From assembly GCF_006120725.1 (NCBI RefSeq), contig NZ_SWMU01000002.1, forward strand, positions 543,858 through 607,857: a stretch of DNA of 64,000 nucleotides. The letters run 5' to 3'. The translations under genes and the position numbers were made by a program. The stretch is from Mesohalobacter halotolerans (GTDB lineage: Bacteria > Bacteroidota > Bacteroidia > Flavobacteriales > Flavobacteriaceae). The notes under the pieces were generated by a model. It was not told the origin of the DNA, made no database searches, and was given only the letters and a program-made list of their open reading frames with translations. Below are positions 47,090 to 57,016 of this stretch, in pieces (the stretch's first letter is position 1; every line of letters starts with the position of its first letter).

Positions 47090-50059
47090 TTATTTTACAA
47101 TAAGACGTTTTGTGCTAGAGTAATTTTCATCTCTCAAGCGAACGAGATACACTCCAGACGAAACGTGTGACATGTCTAGATTATATTCATATCCATTTCC
47201 GGTCTCATTATCTAATGGGTATTGCAACAATTGTTTTCCATTTATATCATAAACAGAGAGTAATAGCGTATTAGTGACTTTAGAAGTATTTAGTAATACT
47301 TGAAATTGGTCTCTGCCCTCATCGACAAGAATTAATTCACTGCCATCTGAAAATGTATTATCATTGGTTCCTAAACTTGTAATATCAGCCGTATAATCAT
47401 TTGTTCTACCAAAAGCCAAATCATCACAGGGGTCTGTAACATCACCTGAGGTGCTCTGGTCTTCACCTCTGAGACGCATCAAGTGAATTCCTTCAGTAGC
47501 ATTGGGAAAATCATTAAAGTTTACTGTAAAATTAAAGTCCGTACCGGCATTTTGAACAAAATCATTAGCGACTAATTCATTAGATTCAAATATACCGTTG
47601 TCATTAAAGTCTATCCATAACGCAAATTCAGAATCATCAAACCCCATTTGAAGCGTTCCTGAAAATGGATTATCAGCAAAATTGAAAGAAAATACGATAT
47701 TGGTATCATCGCTATAGCCAGTGTCCGAGCAATTTGTAATGATGTCCTGATCTGCAAGTTGTATTTGTGTAACACCATCATTAAAATCATCACAATTACT
47801 TTCTGGAATACAACTTGTATTATTTACAGTTTTTGTAATGTCATCATTTGTTGTATCTGCATCTGTAGGTAACTCTGTTCCAGCTATAAAATCGTAAGTC
47901 CCAAGTCCAGACAAGTCTGCTTGTTGTGAAAAAGTATAGGTATCAGTATTTCCAAGAGCAATAGATCCCGTATAGGTTTCCTGAACCGGAGTTCCACCAT
48001 TTACACTATAAAATACGGGAATACTTGTTTGAGTAGCACTACCAAAATTAGAAATTTCAATCGTCACATTTTCATTAATTGATAAGCCACTTCCAGACGA
48101 TGGATCTATTATTGAAGTTACCCCTGTGTCGTTAGGTTCTAGGTGAGTTACGTCTTTTACTGTACTATCATTAGAGGGATCTTCATCGCCAGATAATGCC
48201 GTAGATGATTCAATCGAATAGGTTTGTCCTACAACAGATAAAACGGCTTGCATTGCAAATGTAAAATCAACTGTAGCTCCAGAAGCTATTGGACCAGGAA
48301 CAACATCAGTAATAGGTGTACCACCATCAACCGAATAACTTACAGGCACATTGGATATTGTATTTAAACCAAAATTTCTGACTGTTACTGTCACATCTTG
48401 AAGACCTGACAAGTCTCCATCTTCAGGTTCTATGATATCTACTATACCCGCATCTGTGTTGAAATTTGGAGCAATCTGAAAACGACCAACGACATTACTA
48501 CGTCCAGGAAACATTAATTCGTTTATGTAATACATTCTTTTATAATCAGACGGATCTATATCAATTTTACTGTAATCTCCATACCGTAAACTTGGTATAT
48601 TACCTGCTCCAGATGCTATCAATTGAGGCGCGATAGTCATAGTACCACTTGGGTCGCTTGATAATCTTCCTGTGTAATAGCTAGACACAAATTCATTGGC
48701 TGTTCCATTACCTGTTGCAGCATTACCTAATACAGAGAAACCCATTCCAATATTTCCTTGAGTATCCATTATCATGCTACCATGCCAATAGTGTCTTCCA
48801 TTGGGGTCTGAAAACGTTCCTTCTTGCTCCATCGTCCAAGGATCGGTTGGGCTATTACGCCTGAATTCGTACCAGCGTATTGCAGCCTGCTCACCTCCAC
48901 TTGGATCAATGTCTATCACAAAATTAAAAATAGCACTCTCATAAGTTGGAAATTTTTTGTACTGAGCTTGGTTCATTATAATGCCCTGTAAAGCATCAAT
49001 ATCTGCACCACCATTGGGCTGTGTTAAATTAGCAAATGAAGTCCCGTCAAAAATTGAAGTAAATGGCGACACCACAATCTCCTGAGGTGTAGAAATAGTA
49101 GAGTTGGATGGTGTATCAAAATCTACATCTAAATCCCAAAACTTAATACTATCATCTGACTGACCGGCATAAGCATCGTCTTGAAAAAATACTACTGTTG
49201 CATTTCCAGGACCTGGATACTGATCATCAGAAATATTTAATGCCTGAACACTCGCAAAGCCTTGATTATTAAAGTTGGGTAAAGTAAAGCCTTGAATAGA
49301 TACATTTGATGGTGCGTCACCATCAAGCATGGCTTGACGCTCCATAGCGTACATTCTATTTCCGCTTGATTGATCAGACACATAATAACCATCACTCCAT
49401 ACCGATAATTTTTGATAATCACTAATGGTATTAATGGTATAAACATTCCAACCGGCAGTTACTGGATCTGGACCATCTGAGACAGCAATCTGTGCGCCAC
49501 CGCCAAGAAATGTTAAAACCCATCTTCCTGGTGTTGGGTTAGATGCAGATGTTGCAACTGGATCATAAGATACGGTAAGGTCACAACAACCCGAAGAGGG
49601 AAAAATGGCTGGGCTAGGTGAAGTTTGAGGAACTAAAGTGTTCCCATCTTTATCGTATATAGCAAAACCTGTATTAAATACTACAAATACGTGGTTAGGG
49701 CCTACAGCCAATGTTGGGTCAGTAGGCTGAGAGTTTGAAAGTGCTGCAGTCCATACCAAATCAGGAGCCTTTCCGGGTATTTTTTGGCTCAGACGATGAG
49801 GGTCTTTAGACAACTCATCGGCTTGTCTTCCTTTACCAGGTATGATGTTTCTTTTTATTCTATACGATCGACCATCTTGTGCTTCTTTTGGAGGTTTAAC
49901 TGTTGAAGGTGTTAATTCATCCATTTTAGAAGAAAGTGAAGGAACTTGAGTCAATTCATCTGCAGTACCTACATAAACTGGGGGATATTTTTTCTCTTGA
50001 GCATGGACAATAGACAACATACCAAGTAAAAAGAACACTAAGCTAAATTTAAATTTCAT
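47090..50059 (-). CDS. Secreted protein with T9SS type A sorting domain, CARDB and GEVED domains
   Basis: 989 residues with a signal peptide (I-V-H-A-Q). A long N-terminal beta region (about 80-500) contains W-T-A-A-L-S-N-S-Q-P-T-D-P-T-L-A-V-G-P-N-H and may be a propeller. Two CARDB-type Ig domains follow (about 520-730), then a GEVED domain with W-I-D-F-N-D-N-G-I-F-E, and a C-terminal T9SS type A tail (V-Y-D-I-N-G-K-Q-L-L, then S-S-G-V-Y-L-V-R-L). The tail directs export through the type IX system and attachment to the cell surface. The substrate of the N-terminal domain is unknown. Confidence 0.85.
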   Translation of the reverse strand: MKFKFSLVFFLLGMLSIVHAQEKKYPPVYVGTADELTQVPSLSSKMDELTPSTVKPPKEAQDGRSYRIKRNIIPGKGRQADELSKDPHRLSQKIPGKAPDLVWTAALSNSQPTDPTLAVGPNHVFVVFNTGFAIYDKDGNTLVPQTSPSPAIFPSSGCCDLTVSYDPVATSASNPTPGRWVLTFLGGGAQIAVSDGPDPVTAGWNVYTINTISDYQKLSVWSDGYYVSDQSSGNRMYAMERQAMLDGDAPSNVSIQGFTLPNFNNQGFASVQALNISDDQYPGPGNATVVFFQDDAYAGQSDDSIKFWDLDVDFDTPSNSTISTPQEIVVSPFTSIFDGTSFANLTQPNGGADIDALQGIIMNQAQYKKFPTYESAIFNFVIDIDPSGGEQAAIRWYEFRRNSPTDPWTMEQEGTFSDPNGRHYWHGSMIMDTQGNIGMGFSVLGNAATGNGTANEFVSSYYTGRLSSDPSGTMTIAPQLIASGAGNIPSLRYGDYSKIDIDPSDYKRMYYINELMFPGRSNVVGRFQIAPNFNTDAGIVDIIEPEDGDLSGLQDVTVTVRNFGLNTISNVPVSYSVDGGTPITDVVPGPIASGATVDFTFAMQAVLSVVGQTYSIESSTALSGDEDPSNDSTVKDVTHLEPNDTGVTSIIDPSSGSGLSINENVTIEISNFGSATQTSIPVFYSVNGGTPVQETYTGSIALGNTDTYTFSQQADLSGLGTYDFIAGTELPTDADTTNDDITKTVNNTSCIPESNCDDFNDGVTQIQLADQDIITNCSDTGYSDDTNIVFSFNFADNPFSGTLQMGFDDSEFALWIDFNDNGIFESNELVANDFVQNAGTDFNFTVNFNDFPNATEGIHLMRLRGEDQSTSGDVTDPCDDLAFGRTNDYTADITSLGTNDNTFSDGSELILVDEGRDQFQVLLNTSKVTNTLLLSVYDINGKQLLQYPLDNETGNGYEYNLDMSHVSSGVYLVRLRDENYSSTKRLIVK

Positions 50060-50311
50060 ATTAGAGGTTATTTTAAAATATCATATTTAAATAATAAAAC
50101 TAATAACCTAAATTGATTTAACACTAGCCTAGTTCAATAGATTTTAAATACCTCAACTTAAAAATCTATAATATTCTGAATATCTGATGATTGAAAAATA
50201 ATATTTATATAATTGAAAATTGAATTGGTTTTACTATTTATTTATACAAATTAGATAAAGTATAATCCATTTTTAATTTATTTGTAACTTGACAAGAGTT
50301 AAATAAAATCT

Positions 50312-50668
50312 ATGATCAATTTACTAAAGCCCATGACATTAATGCTATTTTTAATGTTTGTGTCTTGCAACAGCACAAAAAATCCAAAAACAGAAAATGA
50401 CGCAGCAACTGAAAAGGCAAAAAAAATGATTGCAGATGGATTTAAAAAAGGAATAATCATAGCATTTGATAAAAAGAGTAATTGCCCTTATATTATCAAA
50501 TTACAGAAAAGTAATCAAACAGCATTTTTAGACCCGGTCGATTTACCAGCGAAATTTAAAGAAGATAAGATGGCTATTTGGTTTAAGTTTACACCTTCTC
50601 GAAGAATTAAAAGATGTCAAAAGGCTAATCCTGTATTACTAAATGATGAAATACATCTTAGAAATTGA
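50312..50668 (+). CDS. Small hypothetical lipoprotein
   Basis: 118 residues with lipobox F-V-S-C-N, so the lipidated Cys is at residue 19. The mature part is basic (K-K-M-I-A-D-G-F-K-K-G-I-I-I-A-F) with two Cys (N-C-P-Y and K-R-C-Q). It resembles short lipoproteins of flavobacteria with an N-terminal linker and a small beta domain. No function is suggested. It ends 1 bp before the end of the convergent BCCT gene. Confidence 0.7.
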   Translation: MINLLKPMTLMLFLMFVSCNSTKNPKTENDAATEKAKKMIADGFKKGIIIAFDKKSNCPYIIKLQKSNQTAFLDPVDLPAKFKEDKMAIWFKFTPSRRIKRCQKANPVLLNDEIHLRN

Positions 50669-50669
50669 A

Positions 50670-52184
50670 TTATTGGCCTTGTACCTGTTCATCTTTCCTT
50701 AAACTTTTAATCAAAGAAAAACTGACAAACACCAGAATTATTGCAAAAGGAAAACCTGTAGAAATTGAGGCCGATTGAAGAGCTGTTAGTCCACCACCAA
50801 CTAATAGCGCGATAGCAATAGCGCCTTCCATGAATGCCCAAAATACTTTCTGTCCTTTAGGAGCATTCAATTTACCACCAGAAGTCATTAAGTCGACAAC
50901 CAAAGATCCACTATCTGATGAGGTAATGAAAAAAGTACCAACTAAAACAATGCACAAAAAAGCAGAAATTTTGTAAAATGGCAAAGTCTCTAACATTTTA
51001 AAAAGTCCCATAGAACTGTCTTGGGCTACAATAGATGCGATATCCAAACCACCGTCTAATTGCAAGTTTAAAGCTGTTCCTCCAAGAACAGACATCCATA
51101 AAAATGAAAAAAGAGAAGGCACGATTAATCCATAAATCGCAATCTCTCTAATGGTTCTACCTTTAGAAATTCGGGCTACAAAGGTACCAACAAAAGGCGA
51201 CCATGAAATCCACCAAACCCAATAAAACATGGACCAGCCCGTAAACCAATTATCAGAGGTCGCATGGAGATTACGATATAAACTAAGTTGTACAAATTCA
51301 GTTAAATAGGTTCCTAAATTTTCTACAAATCCGTCAATAAGACGAACTGTACTGCCTAAAAATAAAACAAAGAAAAATACAGCGAGTGCTATGATAATAT
51401 TGGCATTACTTAAATATTTCAACCCTTTATTTAGACCCGTAACAACAGAAATTGTCGCAATTAGAGTGATACCAATAATAGAGATAACTTGTAATGTATT
51501 TGAATTTTCTACACTATAATATTCAGATATACCAGCACTGAATTGCATTGCTCCAAATCCTAATGAAGTAGCAAGTCCAAAAAGTGTGGCTAGAACTGCA
51601 ATAACATCGATGAGATAGCCCGGCCAGGTATTCATGCATTGACCAAATAGTGGTATTAAAGTCGATTTTAATGATAGTGAAGAATTTTTATTAAAAGTAA
51701 AATAAGCCAGAGCAATACCTAGTAACATGTAAATACCCCAAACATGAAAACCGTAATGAAAAAAGGTATTACGCATCGCAAGGTTGGATTTTTCAATATC
51801 TGTGGCGTTCTCGACTATAGGGTTGTTGAAATGCAACATAGGTTCTGCCACACTGAAGTAAACCAAACCTATGCCCATTCCCGCAGAAAACAACATGGCT
51901 ACCCAGGAAAATTTGTTGAAGCTAGGTTTAGCATCTTTTCCGCCTATTCTAATCTTACCAAGTTTACTAAAAGCCAGATAAAGTACTAATATTAAGAAAT
52001 AATTGATACCTAATGAAATTACCCAGCCAAAATTATCTGACATATATGCCTGAAAACTTGCAAATCCCGCTTCGGCTTTATCGTTGAAAATTATTGTTAA
52101 ACTAACAAATAAGAAGGTGATTATCGCTGCCGGTATAAAAACAGGTTTTGAAATATCAAAGTACTTATTTCTAAAGTTCTTCAT
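50670..52184 (-). CDS. BCCT-family betaine/carnitine/choline transporter
   Basis: 504 residues with twelve membrane segments. The family signature is present: M-G-I-G-L-V-Y-F-S-V-A-E-P-M and the W-x-W-W-I-S-W-S-P-F-V-G-T-F-V-A-R-I-S-K-G-R-T. It imports glycine betaine or related compounds with Na+ or H+, for osmotic protection. The C-terminal cytoplasmic tail is short, without a long regulatory extension. No choline-oxidation genes are nearby. A single gene with its own upstream region. Confidence 0.92.
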   Translation of the reverse strand: MKNFRNKYFDISKPVFIPAAIITFLFVSLTIIFNDKAEAGFASFQAYMSDNFGWVISLGINYFLILVLYLAFSKLGKIRIGGKDAKPSFNKFSWVAMLFSAGMGIGLVYFSVAEPMLHFNNPIVENATDIEKSNLAMRNTFFHYGFHVWGIYMLLGIALAYFTFNKNSSLSLKSTLIPLFGQCMNTWPGYLIDVIAVLATLFGLATSLGFGAMQFSAGISEYYSVENSNTLQVISIIGITLIATISVVTGLNKGLKYLSNANIIIALAVFFFVLFLGSTVRLIDGFVENLGTYLTEFVQLSLYRNLHATSDNWFTGWSMFYWVWWISWSPFVGTFVARISKGRTIREIAIYGLIVPSLFSFLWMSVLGGTALNLQLDGGLDIASIVAQDSSMGLFKMLETLPFYKISAFLCIVLVGTFFITSSDSGSLVVDLMTSGGKLNAPKGQKVFWAFMEGAIAIALLVGGGLTALQSASISTGFPFAIILVFVSFSLIKSLRKDEQVQGQ

Positions 52185-52351
52185 TAACTTGTCTTAGAAA
52201 TTTCAAAATTATAATAAATAATTTTAAGATTTTTAATTCTTCTCGAAACATGCTTCATAACTTGTGGTTTAGCTATGGTTTTACCCATTAAGTTTTAAAT
52301 AAATTAATATACAAATATTTAGTTCGCGTATTTAACTCATAACATTAAGTT

Positions 52352-52771
52352 TTAAAATAATTTTAAGCATTCGTAACGTTTAACTTCTGATGTGATTTGA
52401 ATTGGATACCAAGCTTTATCAGCAATATGATGACTACTAATATGAATTTGATGCCCAATTTGAGCAGCATCATCAATAGTTGCACCATATATTAAATGCC
52501 CTATCCCAGCCCAAACCAAAGCCGACATACACATTGGGCAAGGCTCGACCGTGGTGTATAGTTTTAACTCTCGTGGGTCTTTAAATTCCAAAGTTTTCAT
52601 CTGTTGAATTGCATTTAACTCCGCATGAGCTTGAGGACCATCGGTTGATGTGGTATTATGGGCAACCACGTAATTGGTTTCAGATTCTACCAAAACCGCC
52701 CCAAAAGGAGTTTTTCCAAGCCTGGCTTGAGCAATTGCTTTTTTCATCCATAATTGATTTGAATTGTTCAT
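52352..52771 (-). CDS. Nucleoside/nucleobase deaminase (CDA superfamily)
   Basis: 139 residues. Zinc-binding motifs H-A-E-L-N-A-I and E-P-C-P-M-C-M-S-A-L give the His, catalytic Glu and two Cys of the cytidine deaminase fold. Size and motif spacing fit guanine deaminase or TadA-like enzymes. I cannot tell which, as the RNA-binding C-terminus is not distinctive. Soluble cytoplasmic. Confidence 0.82.
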   Translation of the reverse strand: MNNSNQLWMKKAIAQARLGKTPFGAVLVESETNYVVAHNTTSTDGPQAHAELNAIQQMKTLEFKDPRELKLYTTVEPCPMCMSALVWAGIGHLIYGATIDDAAQIGHQIHISSHHIADKAWYPIQITSEVKRYECLKLF

Positions 52772-52970
52772 TTCTATCTATTTCCCGATACAAAACATAA
52801 TATGGTAATGATTATCAATTGATTAGCTATAAATAGACAAGAATAAGCAACAAAAAACGTTAATTTATAGCTAATTAAGAACTAAAGATAGAAAAATTTT
52901 CTGGTGTAAAGATAAAACGCCCCAAATGAGGACGGTTTTTTAAGAGAACGTCAATTGCTATTAAGCAACT

Positions 52971-53225
52971 ATTACAGTACCTAAATAAGAGCTCTCCGCT
53001 ACTTTAGAAACATTTTCTGAGATAATTGCTAAGGATACATCTACATCTTCTTCAGGTATTCAGAAGGCACGGGAATACTTTCTGTACTGGCTGTCCTTAC
53101 TGGTCCAGCTGTGGTAAATACACTTTCACTTCTGGTTGCATTGAAAAGCAAGATTAATGCTTTATCATTTCGAACCTCCTCCAATCTTCGAACAACTTTT
53201 CAAAAGCTTTCCAAGAGATTTCAAC
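52971..53225 (-). pseudogene. Decayed DUF6266-like gene
   Basis: On the minus strand, with frame changes near 53042 and 53185: V-E-I-S-W-K-A-F, then R-R-L-E-E-V-R-N-D-K-A-L-I-L-L-F-N-A-T, I-P-V-P-S-E-Y-L and D-V-D-V-S-L-A-I-I-S-E-N-V, ending Y-L-G-T-V-I-V-A. The layout resembles the C-terminal half of DUF6266 proteins of Bacteroidota. At least two frameshifts show it is dead. Confidence 0.55.
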
Positions 53226-53911
53226 TTTTAGAGAAGAACACGCTTCTCAAATAAACAACAGTATTAGCGCAAAAAAGGAGAAAAAACACAGTCATTATGT
53301 AATTACTAAAGAACAATACTCTAATATAAGGATATAAACTCGTCCAAACACCCAAAAAAACTTTTTTCCATCTTTCTTTAGACCTTATAGAGTAGTCTAA
53401 ATTGGACACTTTTTTATAAAATGTATTATTTAGCAGTTACAAGCAAATGAAAAAACAAACAACACGAATGAAACCGACAGAAAAAAATATATCATCTTAA
53501 CTTACCAAAATTAACGAACTGACGTAAAATTAATGGCAAATAGTAATATTGAAAAACAAAAACTTTCAGTAAAGTTTAATAAAAGTATATCTAAGGACCA
53601 TGGGACATTATGGAGATTTAAATATAATTCAATACATTCTATTCTTACAAAAACACTTTATTTTTAAGTGGCTTTGTTTATTTAGATAAGTACAGACAAG
53701 TATATACATCTTTCTTTTAAATAAAAACCCATATTAACTGAATGGGAGCGAATTATTATTTATTTGTTTTTCATTTAATCTTCATTCTCAAGAAAAAATT
53801 GGACCGCTTTTTTATGCAGGTTTCCCTATTCTTAATCAACAAAATTTTGCACTAGGTATTTTGTGTATAATATATACAAAACTTAAAAAGCTATGTAGTG
53901 TCCCTAAGTAA

Positions 53912-54157
53912 TTTGCATTTAAAGCTTCAATAGGACTAGAGCTTCTACCATATGGTGCAAAAAACTGCAATACAACTATTGCTAAACAAGTTTATCACTT
54001 AATCGCGCTGCATAAAAAGTCTTTAAATCTTGAGCATCAACGTCAAAAAAATAAACGCTATACAGAGTTATCTTCAGCAATTTTTTATAGCCATTATTCT
54101 CATAAATATTTGATTATTAACAAATACTGCACTTTAAAACAAAACTTCTTTAATTAA
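53912..54157 (+). pseudogene. Unassigned C-terminal gene fragment
   Basis: An 81-codon open stretch after a stop, with no ATG start: F-A-F-K-A-S-I-G-L-E-L-L-P-Y-G-A-K-N-C-N, then K-Q-V-Y-H-L-I-A-L-H-K-K-S-L-N-L-E-H-Q. It is lysine- and histidine-rich. It could be the end of a lost transposase or other mobile gene, but no catalytic motif is seen. It ends 8 bp before the convergent CHRD lipoprotein gene. Confidence 0.3.
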
Positions 54158-54164
54158 GCCTTGT

Positions 54165-55349
54165 TTATTCAGTTATATTAATGGTTCCATTCATTGCACT
54201 ATGAAATTCACAGTTATAATATAATGTATCAGGTGCATCAGTAGGCACTGTAAAAGTAATTGTTCCACTAGAAACACCATTGTTTGTCACCCCACTAGTA
54301 TATGCGTCATTTGACCCTGTTGTATTTACAGTATTTATATAAAATGGATGCGAAGGTGCGTCAACAGTAAAGGTGTATGTTTTACCCCTTTCAAGTGAAA
54401 GATCTGGGTTTGATGCATTAGTGAGACCACCACCATTAAAGGTATATGCAGATGATCCACTAGCAGTAACATCATAGTCAACAGTTTGTGTCTGTCCTTC
54501 ATTGGATCCTATATTTCCTTCAGCAATATATGTGCTCATTTCAGTTCCACTAAGATGTACATTGATGTGAGCGTCAAGAGTTAAAATGTCGTTATAGCTT
54601 AGTGAATTTCCATCATTAAATTCTGCAATGTGTGTCATGGCTATTCCAGTACCTCCATCAACAGCCGTTAAATCTACAATGGACTCTCCACCTGTAGCGA
54701 CATCATTTGCATGAATATGTGAGGGATGTTCATTACCAGCTTCAGTACCTTCTAGGGTTACCGTTAATAAAGCGGTACCATTGACTCGTTCTTCAAATTT
54801 GGCAGTTCCGCTTATACCTGCAACATCTGCCTCTTCTAGGGTATATGTTTTAGAAGTTCCTGTTAATTCATTACCCCCAATATCAACTTGGGCTACAATA
54901 GTGCTTAAATCAGTTGAACTTAGATGTACATTGATGTGCCCATCGTAGTCAAGTAAATCGTCATAAGAAATAGATGAACCATCATCTAAAGTAGAGAAAT
55001 TAGTTGAACTCTTTCCAGTTGAACCATCTACAGGGGTTAGACTTCTAGCAACTCCACCTGTCTCTGCGACAGAATTGACGTGAATATGGGCTGGATGTTC
55101 ACCATAATCAGGTGTTCCGTCTAAATCTAACTCTACAGTGATGGAATTGTCGTTCATTTCTATAAAAGTGGCTGTTCCAGACACTGAACTTCCACCAACA
55201 CTACCTAAGTTATAAGTCTTTGATTTTTCTGTAGGCGATACACCGTTTCCATAACCATCTCCATTATCGTCATCGCTACTACAGGCAGTTACAAAGACTG
55301 CAAAAATCGATAACAGAATTAATTTTGGTAATACATTTTTTAATTTCAT
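54165..55349 (-). CDS. CHRD-domain lipoprotein with C-terminal cupredoxin domain
   Basis: 394 residues: a lipoprotein signal (F-V-T-A-C-S-S-D-D-D, an export-signal-like acidic run), then two CHRD-type domains of about 115 residues each. These share G-x-x-H-P-A/S-H-I-H, S-Y-x-D-I/L-L and D-x-H-I-N-V-H-L-S motifs. The C-terminal domain (about 290-394) has a plastocyanin-like copper site: H-P-F-Y-I-N, then Y-Y-N-C-E-F-H-S-A-M-N-G, supplying His, Cys, His, Met. A surface-exposed redox or copper-binding role is likely. Confidence 0.85.
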   Translation of the reverse strand: MKLKNVLPKLILLSIFAVFVTACSSDDDNGDGYGNGVSPTEKSKTYNLGSVGGSSVSGTATFIEMNDNSITVELDLDGTPDYGEHPAHIHVNSVAETGGVARSLTPVDGSTGKSSTNFSTLDDGSSISYDDLLDYDGHINVHLSSTDLSTIVAQVDIGGNELTGTSKTYTLEEADVAGISGTAKFEERVNGTALLTVTLEGTEAGNEHPSHIHANDVATGGESIVDLTAVDGGTGIAMTHIAEFNDGNSLSYNDILTLDAHINVHLSGTEMSTYIAEGNIGSNEGQTQTVDYDVTASGSSAYTFNGGGLTNASNPDLSLERGKTYTFTVDAPSHPFYINTVNTTGSNDAYTSGVTNNGVSSGTITFTVPTDAPDTLYYNCEFHSAMNGTINITE

Positions 55350-55527
55350 AACAAATTTTTTTTTATCAATTAAAGGATTTATTTTTTTTTTTTTGCTTAA
55401 TAATAGTTAAATAATATTAAAAAATTTAAAATTAATCCAGATTTATGGTTGCAACTATTTTGTGAGGAAGTTATAAAACAAGTTAAATAAACTCTTAATA
55501 CTGCCAAAATCAATGAAAAGATAAGTC

Positions 55528-56925
55528 TCACTTACCGATACAGAAATTAGCAAAAATATTACCCAAAAGTTCATCATTAGTCACTTCGCCGGTAATTTCT
55601 CCAAAATGATAAAGGGCCTGACGAATATCAATGGCCAATAAATCGCCGGTTAGTCCCGCATTTAAACCGTCCTGTACATGATTCATTTCTTCAAGTGCAC
55701 TAAGCAAACTGTTGTAATGACGGCTGTTGGTAATGATGGTATCTTGATTGTCTAAGCGTCCGGTATCCACATAACTGACCAATTTGTCTTTAAGGGTTTC
55801 TACACCAGCTTTGGTCTTGGCAGAAATAAATTTGACCTCAGGGAGTTGTTGTTTGATATAGTCTCGGGTTGCTTTGCTAACGTTGTCAGATTTGTTTGCT
55901 AAAATGATTAGCGGTTTGTTAGGGAATCGGCTTTTTATTTTGTCAATTTCCTTGACAATATGCTTGAGTTGGCTTTGATTGTTTTTTACCAAAGACGCAT
56001 CAAACAGCTTGATAACCAATTGCGACTGTTCAATTTTTTCAAAGGTTTTTTTGATACCTAAACCTTCGATCTCGTCATCTGTTTCCCGAATTCCTGCCGT
56101 GTCTATAAATCGGAATCCAATACCTTTAATCGCCAACTCATCTTCTATTGTATCTCTAGTCGTTCCGGCAATGTCGGAGACAATGGCGCGTTCTTCGTTG
56201 AGTAGAGCATTTAGTAAAGTGGACTTCCCCACGTTGGGTTCGCCGACAATCGCCACGGGAATACCTTTTTTAATCACATTCCCAATCGCATAAGAATCAA
56301 TAAGCTGAGTTAAAGTGGTTTGAATCTCGGTCACCAGTTGTTGAAATTGATCACGGTTTGCAAATTCAACATCTTCCTCAGAAAAGTCGAGTTCCAACTC
56401 GATCAAAGAGGCAAAATCCAGTAATTGCTGACGTAAATCTTTGAGCTGATTTGCAAATCCACCTCGCATTTGTTGCATCGCAATCTGGTGTGAAGCTTCG
56501 TTGTCACTCGCAATGAGATCAGCTACGGCTTCAGCTTGGCTTAAATCCATTTTACCATTGAGAAATGCGCGCATGGTAAATTCGCCGGGCTTTGCCGTAC
56601 GGCAGCCTTTACGGTTCAGCAGTTGTAAGAGTTGTTGTTGAATAAAAGGTGAACCATGGCAGGAGATTTCCACACTGGGTTCCCCGGTATAAGAACGTTT
56701 TCCTTTAAACACACTGACTAGAACTTCGTCTATTATTTTTTGGTCATCTAAAATTTTTCCAAGTTGTAACGTATGTGAACTTTGATCTTTTAAGGGTTTA
56801 CCACTTTTTGATTGAAATAAAGAATTGACAACTTCAATAGACTGTGGTCCAGAAACACGGATTACTGCTATAGCTCCAGATCCTGAAGGTGTGGCTAAAG
56901 CAACTATAGTTTCGTCAAGTATCAT
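55528..56925 (-). CDS. mnmE: tRNA uridine-5-carboxymethylaminomethyl modification GTPase MnmE
   Basis: 465 residues, full length. It works with MnmG to modify the wobble uridine of several tRNAs. N-terminal folate-binding domain (T-I-V-A-L-A-T-P-S-G-S-G-A-I-A-V-I-R-V-S-G), helical domain, and a G domain with G-E-P-N-V-G-K-S-T (P-loop), D-T-A-G-I-R-E-T and N-K-S-D. It ends with the F-C-I-G-K motif whose Cys is essential. The upstream TACCTTTG (minus strand) may be its promoter. Confidence 0.96.
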   Translation of the reverse strand: MILDETIVALATPSGSGAIAVIRVSGPQSIEVVNSLFQSKSGKPLKDQSSHTLQLGKILDDQKIIDEVLVSVFKGKRSYTGEPSVEISCHGSPFIQQQLLQLLNRKGCRTAKPGEFTMRAFLNGKMDLSQAEAVADLIASDNEASHQIAMQQMRGGFANQLKDLRQQLLDFASLIELELDFSEEDVEFANRDQFQQLVTEIQTTLTQLIDSYAIGNVIKKGIPVAIVGEPNVGKSTLLNALLNEERAIVSDIAGTTRDTIEDELAIKGIGFRFIDTAGIRETDDEIEGLGIKKTFEKIEQSQLVIKLFDASLVKNNQSQLKHIVKEIDKIKSRFPNKPLIILANKSDNVSKATRDYIKQQLPEVKFISAKTKAGVETLKDKLVSYVDTGRLDNQDTIITNSRHYNSLLSALEEMNHVQDGLNAGLTGDLLAIDIRQALYHFGEITGEVTNDELLGNIFANFCIGK

Positions 56926-56942
56926 GATTCAATATTACTTTA

Positions 56943-56950
56943 CAAAGGTA
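56943..56950 (-). promoter_or_regulatory. Possible mnmE promoter -7 box
   Basis: On the minus strand the sequence is TACCTTTG, fitting TAnnTTTG, about 18 bp before the mnmE ATG. No TTG is visible at the expected -33 spacing. Confidence 0.35.
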
Positions 56951-56974
56951 ATTTTTTAAATATAAATTTTTAGA

Positions 56975-56982
56975 TATATTTG
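56975..56982 (+). promoter_or_regulatory. Possible promoter -7 box of the zinc-ribbon membrane gene
   Basis: TATATTTG fits TAnnTTTG, about 34 bp before the ATG at 57017. With the mnmE box it would form a divergent promoter pair. Confidence 0.35.
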
Positions 56983-57016
56983 AGAAGATAAAATTTACAA
57001 TCTATGACAAACTATC

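Larger units (their letters stand above)
52772..54164. other. Gene-poor stretch with decayed genes
   Basis: No intact gene. It contains a DUF6266-like remnant (52971-53225) and an unassigned C-terminal fragment (53912-54157). The middle part (53230-53900) is AT-rich with many stops in all frames and nothing I can recognise. This looks like a site of past insertion and decay. Confidence 0.7.

Noticed and set aside
53221..53409. 62-codon frame on the minus strand with hydrophobic segments
   Set aside because: No family resemblance, atypical composition, lies in a decayed region, and has no supporting start signal.
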